Under the pieces are notes generated by a model, which saw only the letters and a program-made list of their open reading frames with translations, ran no database searches and was not told where the DNA came from. From positions 1 to 10,993 of the forward strand of contig URBG01000038.1 in the NCBI GenBank assembly GCA_900546055.1: a stretch of DNA of 10,993 nt, given 5' to 3'. This stretch comes from an uncultured Mycoplasmatota bacterium (GTDB lineage: Bacteria; Bacillota_I; Bacilli_A; RF39; UBA660). A program made the position numbers and the translations under genes. Of the stretch, positions 1 to 6,710 are shown piece by piece. Numbering within the stretch: the stretch's first letter is position 1; each line of letters begins with the position of its first letter.

Positions 1-108
1 ATAATCGTTTCCACCTTTCTTATCGTTCTCTATCCATTGATTTCTTCTTGACTGACCGTTTCGGCTGCTGTCTGCCTTCCTGCTGATATTGATGCAGGTC
101 CATATAAA
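1..108 (-). other. GC-richer edge segment; possible 3' end of one gene and ribosome binding site of the next
   Basis: GC is about 44% over the first 100 bases, against a clearly lower value right of position 109. On the minus strand one frame reads GPASISAGRQTAAETVSQEE then ING and a TAG at 32-30, which looks like the tail of a real protein. It is followed by AAAGGTGG (18-11) and, 8 bases later, by AT at the window edge, which could be the first two bases of an ATG. A second minus frame encodes a 27-residue basic peptide (103-20), but no ribosome binding site precedes it. The arrangement suggests a gene junction in a minus-strand operon, with the upstream part replaced at about position 100-108. 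This is weak evidence from composition and a short reading frame only. Confidence 0.25.
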
Positions 109-522
109 ATGAAAATTAATTCAGAATTTGAAAAACTATATTCCTGTATAGAATTCAAATTTGCTTATGATGAGATTTATAAGACACTAAATTCTTTGAA
201 AATGATAGATGAAGAAGTTGTTTCAAAAAATTTAACTGCTAGAATCATTAGACCCAATCAAGAAATGATAAAAAGAACTAAGAAACTAATGAATTATTAT
301 AAAGGTATTATAGCTAAAATTGATGCAGATTATCATTTGATTTTAGAAAATGAAGAAAAAATTATTATTGATAGCTTTAGAAAACAACTGCTAGAATTTG
401 AATCAAAATATGTAATTGGAGACCAAACTAGTTTTACACTACTCTCAAACCCAGTACCAACTGTGGAATTTGAAGAGGTTATTGGAGACCAAACTAGTTT
501 TACACTACTCTCAAACCGGTGA
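109..522 (+). CDS. Hypothetical protein whose 3' end runs into the CRISPR array
   Basis: I do not recognise this protein. Residues 1-102 are rich in Lys, Glu and Ile, look helical (for example the stretch around KIIIDSFRKQLLEFESKY), and have a plausible coding composition. From about residue 103 the frame enters repeat 1, spacer 1 and repeat 2 of the CRISPR array, so the peptide repeats VIGDQTSFTLLSN twice and stops in spacer 2 (520-522). That C-terminus is encoded by CRISPR repeats and is very unlikely to be the original end. The upstream sequence has only a weak AGG (96-98) before the ATG, and the start lies exactly where composition changes, so the N-terminus may also be truncated. It is the only plus-strand ORF that could be real and converges on the cas operon. 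It may be a gene fragment left by recombination, or non-coding. Only 109-414 should be considered as candidate coding sequence. Confidence 0.3.
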   Translation: MKINSEFEKLYSCIEFKFAYDEIYKTLNSLKMIDEEVVSKNLTARIIRPNQEMIKRTKKLMNYYKGIIAKIDADYHLILENEEKIIIDSFRKQLLEFESKYVIGDQTSFTLLSNPVPTVEFEEVIGDQTSFTLLSNR

Positions 523-582
523 ATCTTCCCCATATAACAATATGAGATTGGAGACCAAACTAGTTTTACACTACTCTCAAAC
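415..582 (-). CRISPR. Type II-A CRISPR array, 3 repeats and 2 spacers
   Basis: Three identical 36-bp repeats lie at 415-450, 481-516 and 547-582, separated by 30-bp spacers at 451-480 and 517-546. Read on the minus strand the repeat starts GTTTGAGAGTAGTGTAAAAC and ends GTTTGGTCTCCAAT, the GTTT-GAGAG opening expected for type II-A. Orientation is fixed by pairing with the tracrRNA at 6703-6736 and by the leader lying on the csn2 side. The leader-proximal repeat is therefore 547-582, and the leader-distal end is 415. The base following each repeat on the plus strand is C in all three copies, so a 37-bp repeat cannot be fully excluded. No degenerate terminal repeat is seen beyond 415, and no terminator is evident downstream. 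I saw no match to either spacer elsewhere in the window by eye. Confidence 0.97.
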
Positions 583-670
583 CCCAAATTGCATTTTTAC
601 CCAAAATGCTGAATTTAAAGATTTGAGAGATTTTTCAGCTTACGAGGCAGGTGTAATTCTAGTCAGTCAG
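583..670 (-). promoter_or_regulatory. CRISPR leader between csn2 and the array
   Basis: These 88 bases separate the csn2 stop codon from the first repeat and are in the position of a type II-A leader. Read on the minus strand the leader ends GCAATTTGGG next to the repeat; the last few leader bases are what Cas1-Cas2 recognises in studied II-A systems. A short inverted repeat, GCATTTT (591-597) with AAAATGC (603-609), sits 8 bp from the repeat. TAGAAT on the minus strand (661-656) is a possible -10 element, but no good -35 accompanies it, so transcription of the array from the cas operon is equally possible. Plus-strand reading frames through this stretch are continuations of array frames, not genes. 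Confidence 0.7.
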
Positions 671-1345
671 TTAAAACACGCATAAATCCTTATCTAAAGT
701 ATATAATACTTCTAATTCTTGAACAACTGAAATCTCTTCCGCATCACTACCTTCTATACAAAAAACAGGTATTTTTTTACACAAAATTGTCTCAAAAAAT
801 AATTCCAATTCACTATTTGTCATAAATTTACGCAGATTGAGCATAACTAATAACTTTGGCCGGATCAAATCCACGACTACTTCAATAAAACTAATCACTT
901 TACCAATATCATCAAATTCATCATCGCAAATCATAAAATTCCCCAACTTTACAATATCCTGTGCAGTTATGAGATTATTATAGGTTACATCAAGGCTTAA
1001 ACTCCCCTCTAAAGCCATAAACAGTTCTTGAATCTTTTGATTGATTTCAAATAAAAGTCCTACATCTTCCGTCGCAATAGAAGTTAATCGTTGATTTAAC
1101 TTAGTTAACAACGTTTTATTATTTACATCTAAATCAAAGAAATCACTAATGATATAACAATCTTTCTTGATGTCCAATAATTTATTGGATTCTGATAAGG
1201 TCCACTGCGTATCTTCCCCTTTAGTGGCCTTAATAAATTCACATGCAAGTGAGCGAAATAATTTTCGGTTTTCTATAACTAATGTAGTAATAGAATTGGC
1301 AGAAAAATCCAGCTCTACGTCTAAAGATAAATAAGTTAGCTTCAT
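671..1345 (-). CDS. csn2: CRISPR-associated protein Csn2
   Basis: Csn2 is the type II-A adaptation protein. In the family it forms a ring-shaped tetramer that binds free double-stranded DNA ends and works with Cas1-Cas2 and Cas9 during spacer acquisition. The 224-residue length matches the roughly 220 residues of the S. pyogenes type. The N-terminal stretch with SANSITTLVIENRKLFRSL (about residues 15-34) and the following WTLSESNKLLDIKKD segment are typical of the family; no nucleotide-binding P-loop is expected or seen. The ATG overlaps the cas2 stop as ATGA, with only a weak AGG upstream, so translation is probably coupled to cas2. It is the last gene of the cas operon; its TAA at 673-671 directly adjoins the leader. 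The presence of this gene, rather than cas4 or nothing, makes the locus subtype II-A. Confidence 0.93.
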   Translation of the reverse strand: MKLTYLSLDVELDFSANSITTLVIENRKLFRSLACEFIKATKGEDTQWTLSESNKLLDIKKDCYIISDFFDLDVNNKTLLTKLNQRLTSIATEDVGLLFEINQKIQELFMALEGSLSLDVTYNNLITAQDIVKLGNFMICDDEFDDIGKVISFIEVVVDLIRPKLLVMLNLRKFMTNSELELFFETILCKKIPVFCIEGSDAEEISVVQELEVLYTLDKDLCVF

Positions 1346-1662
1346 AATATCAATAACCTATCTGTTGAATTTACAACTTCCGTAGTCACTTCACCAACGA
1401 GTGTTTCCATTTTAGAAAACTGTTTTTCCGTTATAACAAGCATTTGTACTAAACCTTCAGGCGGTTTTTGCCATCGCACATAAGTCATAACTTTGTTAGC
1501 TTCAGTTTGGTTTAAAACTAATTTTGCATAAATCGACTCTTGCATCATATAAAAGCCGGTGGAGAGCAGAAACTTCCGAAATGTTCTGTATGCCTTTCTA
1601 TCTGCTGACGTTGCCACCGGCAAATCAAACATAACTAGTACTCTCATATATCTATAGCTCAT
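1342..1662 (-). CDS. cas2: CRISPR-associated protein Cas2
   Basis: Cas2 is the small ferredoxin-fold partner that bridges two Cas1 dimers in the spacer-integration complex. The 106 residues open with RVLVMFDLPV, where D13 is the conserved acidic residue after the first beta strand, followed by the RKAYRTFRKFLLSTGFYMMQESIYAKL segment (about residues 22-48) typical of type II Cas2. The end of the protein, NSTDRLLIL, is also family-like. The gene overlaps the cas1 end by 11 bp and the csn2 start by 4 bp. The first ATG has GGAG immediately in front of it and an AAGG further up; a second ATG five codons in (MRVLV) is possible, but its spacing to GGAG is longer, so I keep the first. Confidence 0.95.
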   Translation of the reverse strand: MSYRYMRVLVMFDLPVATSADRKAYRTFRKFLLSTGFYMMQESIYAKLVLNQTEANKVMTYVRWQKPPEGLVQMLVITEKQFSKMETLVGEVTTEVVNSTDRLLIL

Positions 1663-2527
1663 ACTCCACTAACCTTATTAAATTAACATCATTTTCATTC
1701 AATGCATCAAATATACTCTTACAATATATTTTTATCGCAGCACTTAAGTATTGGCGATTTCCATCAATTTTAACTTGTTTATTTAATAAGTCAATTAATT
1801 CTAATCGCTCTTTACGTGTGAAATTGCTATGTTTTAATCCCACAACATATTTATCTACAATCCCCCTGAGCGGTTCTATTACATCACAGCTTAAATTGAA
1901 CGGGTTATATTGATTACAATGATTTATACCAAATTGAGTCAAATATCCCATGGCTACGATTTCCCGATTAATAGCAGATAACAAAATAGTATAGCCATAA
2001 TCCAAGGCCGCATTAATATTAGAGGCATCATCTCGCGTAAAAAGCTTGCCAAATAGGCTGTTAAAATATACTTTTGCCGCATGACCTTCTCTGTGAGATT
2101 CATCATTAAACATCATATCGGACACATACGATTCTATGAGACTATATTCTTCTTTTTTTAACCTCTTTAGTAGTTTAGCCTGATTATTTATTTTTTCACG
2201 TACCAATACAGTCCAAACAGCTTGCTTTGTTCTTTCATCCCAAGCAATTTGATCTCGACAGCATTTACTTGTATTGTGACTACCATATAAAGCGACTAGT
2301 TCACTGGCCGGATTAAATTTCTCATCACAAAATACCACTTTCACTTTAGCCTTAGTCAATTGGTTGAGCAAGGCGGCGGTCAAACTGACCGCCGTTGAAG
2401 CTATTATCAATACTTGCATTTCACTTACATAGACTCGCTCACAACCAACATCTTTACGAATTACCATGTAATTCATTTTAAAATCTAATTTCGCACGACT
2501 ATCTACTACAACAATGCGCCACCCCAT
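1652..2527 (-). CDS. cas1: CRISPR-associated endonuclease/integrase Cas1
   Basis: Cas1 is the metal-dependent integrase that inserts new spacers at the leader end of the array together with Cas2. The protein has 291 residues, the usual size for type II Cas1. The catalytic set is visible: E147 in SHREGHAAKVYFNSLFG, H203 in QFGINHCNQYNPFNLSCD, and an acidic residue in the following DVIEPLR (E218, with D215 nearby). These align well with E149, H205 and E220 of the S. pyogenes enzyme. The start ATG has AAGGAG seven bases upstream and lies 29 bp after the cas9 stop, so it belongs to the same transcript. The C-terminus overlaps cas2. A perfect 8-bp GC-rich hairpin lies inside the coding sequence near codons 45-51 (2374-2394); otherwise the gene is ordinary. 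Confidence 0.96.
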   Translation of the reverse strand: MGWRIVVVDSRAKLDFKMNYMVIRKDVGCERVYVSEMQVLIIASTAVSLTAALLNQLTKAKVKVVFCDEKFNPASELVALYGSHNTSKCCRDQIAWDERTKQAVWTVLVREKINNQAKLLKRLKKEEYSLIESYVSDMMFNDESHREGHAAKVYFNSLFGKLFTRDDASNINAALDYGYTILLSAINREIVAMGYLTQFGINHCNQYNPFNLSCDVIEPLRGIVDKYVVGLKHSNFTRKERLELIDLLNKQVKIDGNRQYLSAAIKIYCKSIFDALNENDVNLIRLVEYEL

Positions 2528-2556
2528 ATATTAACTCCTTACTTGCTCAATAATGG

Positions 2557-5500
2557 CTAAATAATTCGTATTTCTTTTTCTTGCAGACCTGTTACAGATT
2601 GAGTTATAATTGTAAATTCACTTAAACCGGTTATATTCATTCCTAATGTACTTCTTGAAGCCGATACACCAATAGGTTTAAGTGCATAGGTCGTTTTTTG
2701 TTGAGTCAACAAGTTTAAGATTTCCATCAGCATTTTGCACTGTTCTATTAATGTCATCGCAATAAATGCTGTAATTGTAGTCTCTTTTTCTAACTCATTC
2801 TCTCTATTAGTTTTTAATCCAACAAATGCAGGCTGTTTCATTTTTTCTGTTAACGCTTTATAAATAATCATATTAAACTCAGGACTCACCTGATCAGGTT
2901 GAGGCTTATAATTTCCGTTCTCTGCCACTCTGGCAATATATTTTTCAACAGCTTTTATTTTTTTTGCAATATTGTCTGGCAGTACTAAAGATATAGCTGA
3001 ATCAATATATAAACTATTATTGGTTTTGCCACCTAAATAATACATAACACCATTAATTCGAACCAAAGAATTCATACATAGCTTTTTATAAACCAACTCT
3101 ACCCTATCAAACTTTTGCTTATTCATAATTTCTTCGCCATAAGCAACATAATCTTCCTTAGAGTTTAACGTACCTGCTTTTAATACAGGAATAGAAATAA
3201 TGTGAGTTTCAAATTCTTCAGAGTTCTTCTTATAGAAACGGAAAATACTGTAGTAAGCAATTTTTATACTTGTAAACCCACCGTATTTTTTAACATCACT
3301 TAAAATTGCATCACTTGATTTTAACGGCACATAGCTTTCGGATTTAGTTACACTTGCTTTATAAATAGTAGCATCATATAGAGCTCCTGTTTGTTCAACT
3401 AGCATCCTAGTTACTTGTACATCATTATTGCGCATCATTTTTTTAACCAAATTATTATCGGTTTTAGGATTCCAAATCTCTTTATTGCCTACTTGCAATA
3501 GATAATCAAACATATGGTTCAAACTATATGGACGTTTTTTATCAGATCTTGCATTTTTAATAAAGTTACGAGGATTATTTGTAAACTTTTCATGGTAAAC
3601 ATTACCTACCACAATGTTTAGGTAAGCATCTTTTGCATGATGATGAGCATTTAAACTGCGTAATTTAACAAATTCTCTTTCTTGGCGAAAATCTGATACA
3701 TTTTCAGCTTTAACATAGCAGATGGTTGTATCCGGATATAAACGTTTCAACAAATTAGTAACCGCTTTAACCGATTGATTAGTTTCTACTAATTGGCGAT
3801 TAACAAAATCTGCCAATTCATCAGCTGTCAACGGAGTCGTGCGAACCAGTCTTTCATATTTTCGTTCGCTGATTAAACCTTGTTCTAATAATTGCTTCCA
3901 TAGGCTAATACATCTATCTTGTGTATCTTTTTCAATCGGGTAGATATCTTTCTTTTCACGATTAAGCTCTGCTTTAACTAATACCAAATTATCCCAACTA
4001 TTATCCTTAGTTACACTACGAGGATAAATATGATCAATATCGTATTTAGACGTAAACAAGTCACCGATACTTGTTATTTTTTCGCCCGAATACATACAGC
4101 GACCTTGTTGAGTGTAGTACAAAAATAACTTTTTAGAATTAAAGTCGCCTGCATCACGCTGTTTAATTTCTTCTGTCCAATTACGTCCTTCATCCTTAAT
4201 TGTTTTATATAATTGTAATAAGCGTTCTTTTCTTGAATCAGTTTTTTTCTTTTCTGCTCGATTTGTTCGGGCAACTTCCACAAATACTTTTTTAGGTACA
4301 CTACCGCGTAATTTTGTAATTTCATCTAAAATGCGTAATGTCTGCCAAACAGAACGCTTTACTGCCGGTGAAATGTATAAATCATCAACTAGCTTATAGT
4401 CTACTATATCTGTTGGCTCCGTACGTTCTTTGTTAAACTCTTCTATCGCAGCTAAATATGTATTATGCGAACTTAAAACTTCCATCAAATTCAATGGTTG
4501 TTGTTCCATGCATTCCAAAATACTGCACTCAGGATTATCACCCGCTACGCCTTTAATACCTTTTAAAAGCGTGGCTGATAAACGACCCCAGTCACGATAC
4601 TGAAGTTTTAGAATCTGCTTTTTCTGAGTATCACTTAAATCATCACCAAATTCTATTTCTAAGGTACTTAATAATACTTTTTTAGCTTCACCAAATAAAG
4701 TCACATACCGAATAATCCGTTCCGCCATTGTTTCATCAAAACCATCACCTAGTATGCGAACCATATCGCGATACGATTTTAAATCGCTCTTAATATCTAC
4801 ATCTAAGCCTGTAAGGGCACCTTTTCCATCTGTTCCACCCAAATGTTTCAAAAATTCCCTAATACGCTTTTCAGTCATTTTTCTGTGTTCTTTTTCAAAA
4901 CAATCTTTTATAAATGATTGCTTCGTTTCATAAGACAATGGTTTACCGTCATAGCGTAAATTATTAAGCTCATTAAGCAAAGAAAATTTCGAATACGCCA
5001 AGGAGTATTTAGGCAAAACATCTTCACCGATTAAATAGGTACATTTATTAGTTAAATTCTCAATAAAAGCGGTAGCCGAAGCACTAATATCTACTTTATC
5101 TTCAAAGTTCCAAGGGTATACTTTCCCCGGGGCCTTTCGAACAACCCAAGCGAACCCATTGTCTCTATCCTTATGTGCAGGATTTAAAGGTCCTACAAAG
5201 TAAGGAATACGGAATGTCAATAATTTTAATATTTTTTGTGCTATTGTAAAGCCCGAGCCATCAGCTTTGTTCAAAAATGGATATTTTTCACTTGATACAT
5301 TCAAAATCTGTTCTAATTCTTCTTCATGAATCTGATACGGAATAACCCCATTTTCACGAACACGTAACAAAGGCAAAAAGCTGTCTAACTCCATTAATTG
5401 TACAATTTCTGCTTTATTTTCATTATCCGAAATATCTTTTATTGTTTGTTTTAAAAATTTATAGAACTCATCACGGGAACAACGTTTATTGAATTCACTT

Positions 5501-6582
5501 TTACCTATATAGGTAATGTAGTTGTTTAAGTTCTTCTCATCATCACGTAAAACCCGGTTATATAAAGCCTTATTACTTTTTAGTAAGTCTTTTAAACTTT
5601 CTAAGTGTTCATGATGTTTTTCAAATGTTTCAACTTTTGCTTCAGATAAGTACTTTCCATCCGGCTTAATATTTGATAACAACAATGTATCATATAAAGT
5701 CTTACAACCATCTAAAGCAAATAGACTCTCCCCTAAATAAGGTTCATATTTATCTCGTTCTTCCCAATATTCTTTTCCTGAAAATTCTACCGTTCTAATT
5801 TCTGAATCTAATTCTTTATATTCAGGTTCATTAAATAAATCGTCTAAATTAGCTTTTAGCCCCAATACTAAGCTCGCAAATGCTTTAGCCTGTTTTCTAT
5901 ATAGTTTATCTGTTGCCAATTCACTAATTTGTTTGGCAATATCACTACGTGTAATCCCTTTATTGGTTAATAGTTTTACTAATGCTGTATCATCAATATG
6001 TTGTTTTAGACCGCTAAATTCATTACAAGCTAATACTCGTTGTAATATATCAGTAAGACCACCTGTGGTTTTAAATGTTTCACCTTCATGTAAGAAATTA
6101 CCACGATATTTTATGATATGATGAATTGCTAAAAATAATAAACGAACATCTTTAGCGGGTGCTTTCATTAAAGCTACTCTCAGATGATAAATTGTTGGAT
6201 AGTCTATATGATAATCTTCATCGGTAAACTCTTTATCATTAAATAAAAAATATGGGCCTGAAACGGTTTTATGCTCTTGTCGGTACTGACTTTCGTGTAA
6301 GCGTTGATAAAAGGCTTTATCAACTTTTGAGATTTCTTCAGCAAACAAGTCTTCCAAAATCATCAACCGATCATTACGTCGATTCAATCGACGACGCCCT
6401 GCACGATGAACCCGACGTTCCTCTGCCGTTTTTCCTTCTTCAAATAAACGACTCCCCCACATTCGATGATTTTTTGCGCGTAATATCTCATACTTTTCAT
6501 TGGTAACTGCCCATCCCACTGAATTTGTTCCAATATCTAAACCTACAAAATAATCCCCTGTTTTTTTGTTTTGAAACCTCAT
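2557..6582 (-). CDS. cas9: Cas9, RNA-guided DNA endonuclease (type II-A)
   Basis: Cas9 binds the crRNA:tracrRNA duplex and cuts target DNA with two nuclease domains. The 1341 residues are close to the 1368 of S. pyogenes Cas9. In order: RuvC-I with D16 in YFVGLDIGTNSVGWAV; an Arg-rich bridge helix around residues 50-75 (EERRVHRAGRRRLNRRNDRL); the helical recognition lobe; RuvC-II with E769 in KKVFVEVARTN; HNH with D849 and H851 in KYDIDHIYPRS; RuvC-III with H982 and D985 in NAHHHAKDAYLN; and a C-terminal PAM-interacting region. All catalytic residues are present, so the enzyme should be active. The C-terminus (ALKPIGVSASRSTLGMNI then TIITQSVTGL) lacks the D-R-K-R motif that reads NGG in S. 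pyogenes. The ATG has AGGAGG six bases upstream, after a leader of about 95 bases from the predicted promoter. It is the first gene of the operon. Confidence 0.97.
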   Translation of the reverse strand: MRFQNKKTGDYFVGLDIGTNSVGWAVTNEKYEILRAKNHRMWGSRLFEEGKTAEERRVHRAGRRRLNRRNDRLMILEDLFAEEISKVDKAFYQRLHESQYRQEHKTVSGPYFLFNDKEFTDEDYHIDYPTIYHLRVALMKAPAKDVRLLFLAIHHIIKYRGNFLHEGETFKTTGGLTDILQRVLACNEFSGLKQHIDDTALVKLLTNKGITRSDIAKQISELATDKLYRKQAKAFASLVLGLKANLDDLFNEPEYKELDSEIRTVEFSGKEYWEERDKYEPYLGESLFALDGCKTLYDTLLLSNIKPDGKYLSEAKVETFEKHHEHLESLKDLLKSNKALYNRVLRDDEKNLNNYITYIGKSEFNKRCSRDEFYKFLKQTIKDISDNENKAEIVQLMELDSFLPLLRVRENGVIPYQIHEEELEQILNVSSEKYPFLNKADGSGFTIAQKILKLLTFRIPYFVGPLNPAHKDRDNGFAWVVRKAPGKVYPWNFEDKVDISASATAFIENLTNKCTYLIGEDVLPKYSLAYSKFSLLNELNNLRYDGKPLSYETKQSFIKDCFEKEHRKMTEKRIREFLKHLGGTDGKGALTGLDVDIKSDLKSYRDMVRILGDGFDETMAERIIRYVTLFGEAKKVLLSTLEIEFGDDLSDTQKKQILKLQYRDWGRLSATLLKGIKGVAGDNPECSILECMEQQPLNLMEVLSSHNTYLAAIEEFNKERTEPTDIVDYKLVDDLYISPAVKRSVWQTLRILDEITKLRGSVPKKVFVEVARTNRAEKKKTDSRKERLLQLYKTIKDEGRNWTEEIKQRDAGDFNSKKLFLYYTQQGRCMYSGEKITSIGDLFTSKYDIDHIYPRSVTKDNSWDNLVLVKAELNREKKDIYPIEKDTQDRCISLWKQLLEQGLISERKYERLVRTTPLTADELADFVNRQLVETNQSVKAVTNLLKRLYPDTTICYVKAENVSDFRQEREFVKLRSLNAHHHAKDAYLNIVVGNVYHEKFTNNPRNFIKNARSDKKRPYSLNHMFDYLLQVGNKEIWNPKTDNNLVKKMMRNNDVQVTRMLVEQTGALYDATIYKASVTKSESYVPLKSSDAILSDVKKYGGFTSIKIAYYSIFRFYKKNSEEFETHIISIPVLKAGTLNSKEDYVAYGEEIMNKQKFDRVELVYKKLCMNSLVRINGVMYYLGGKTNNSLYIDSAISLVLPDNIAKKIKAVEKYIARVAENGNYKPQPDQVSPEFNMIIYKALTEKMKQPAFVGLKTNRENELEKETTITAFIAMTLIEQCKMLMEILNLLTQQKTTYALKPIGVSASRSTLGMNITGLSEFTIITQSVTGLQEKEIRII

Positions 6583-6597
6583 AATACTCCTCCTAAA

Positions 6598-6681
6598 ATT
6601 TTTACACTATTTAAAATTACATATTACCAGTCACTCTATTCAATTTTTAATTTTATAATTGACAAATTTTATTTTTACACT
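6598..6681. repeat. Two direct copies of an 11-mer in the cas9 leader that match the CRISPR repeat core
   Basis: ATTTTTACACT occurs at 6598-6608 and at 6671-6681. The nine bases TTTTACACT recur in the tracrRNA anti-repeat (6716-6724) and in all three CRISPR repeats. The proximal copy extends to TTTTACACTA, ten bases in common with the anti-repeat. On the cas9 mRNA strand it reads TAGTGTAAAA and ends seven bases from the Shine-Dalgarno. This is a direct observation; origin from repeat relics or a regulatory role is inference, and chance is possible in AT-rich DNA. Confidence 0.5.
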
Positions 6682-6687
6682 TATTAT
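6659..6687 (+). promoter_or_regulatory. Promoter of the tracrRNA
   Basis: A consensus -35 hexamer TTGACA (6659-6664) is followed after exactly 17 bp by TATTAT (6682-6687), five of six matches to TATAAT. Transcription would begin near 6694-6696, giving a tracrRNA of about 85-87 nt that ends at the terminator. A TATAAA at 6685-6690 is a less well spaced alternative -10. Confidence 0.75.
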
Positions 6688-6710
6688 AAAGATGTACTAG
6701 TTGAGACCAA
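6683..6710 (-). promoter_or_regulatory. Likely cas9 operon promoter, overlapping the tracrRNA promoter
   Basis: On the minus strand a perfect -10 TATAAT lies at 6688-6683. It is preceded, with a 16-bp spacer, by TTGGTC (6710-6705), three of six matches to the -35 consensus. The start would be near 6676, giving a leader of about 95 bases. The -10 occupies almost the same bases as the -10 of the divergent tracrRNA promoter, and the -35 lies within the tracrRNA anti-repeat. A weaker alternative is the extended -10 TGGTAATAT further downstream in the leader. Confidence 0.5.

Noticed and set aside
333..587. Minus-strand ORF of 84 residues with three copies of FESSVKLVWSPI
   Set aside because: The repeated peptide is only the translation of the CRISPR repeats; no ribosome binding site, no coding features outside the array.
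613..648. Possible decayed fourth repeat at the regular 66-bp spacing
   Set aside because: Aligned with the repeat it agrees at about 12 of 36 positions, no better than chance for this composition; the stretch is better explained as leader.
416..685. Plus-strand ORF of 89 residues with three copies of LETKLVLHYSQT, and an open tail across the leader
   Set aside because: It is the second plus frame of the array. The tail NAEFKDLRDFSAYEAGVILVSQLKHA looks coding-like, but it lies in the leader and has no independent start.
1201..1220. Nine-base match of spacer 2 (ATCTTCCCC) in csn2, a possible self-target
   Set aside because: Nine bases of thirty is within chance for a window of this size; no extended match on either side.
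4074..4325. 83-residue minus ORF inside cas9
   Set aside because: Shadow frame of cas9 over the RuvC-II/HNH region; Lys-rich translation of AT-rich DNA with no start signal.
5933..6506. Two plus-strand ORFs (62 and 84 residues) antisense to the 5' part of cas9
   Set aside because: Antisense shadows; no ribosome binding sites and no similarity to known small proteins or anti-CRISPRs that I can see.
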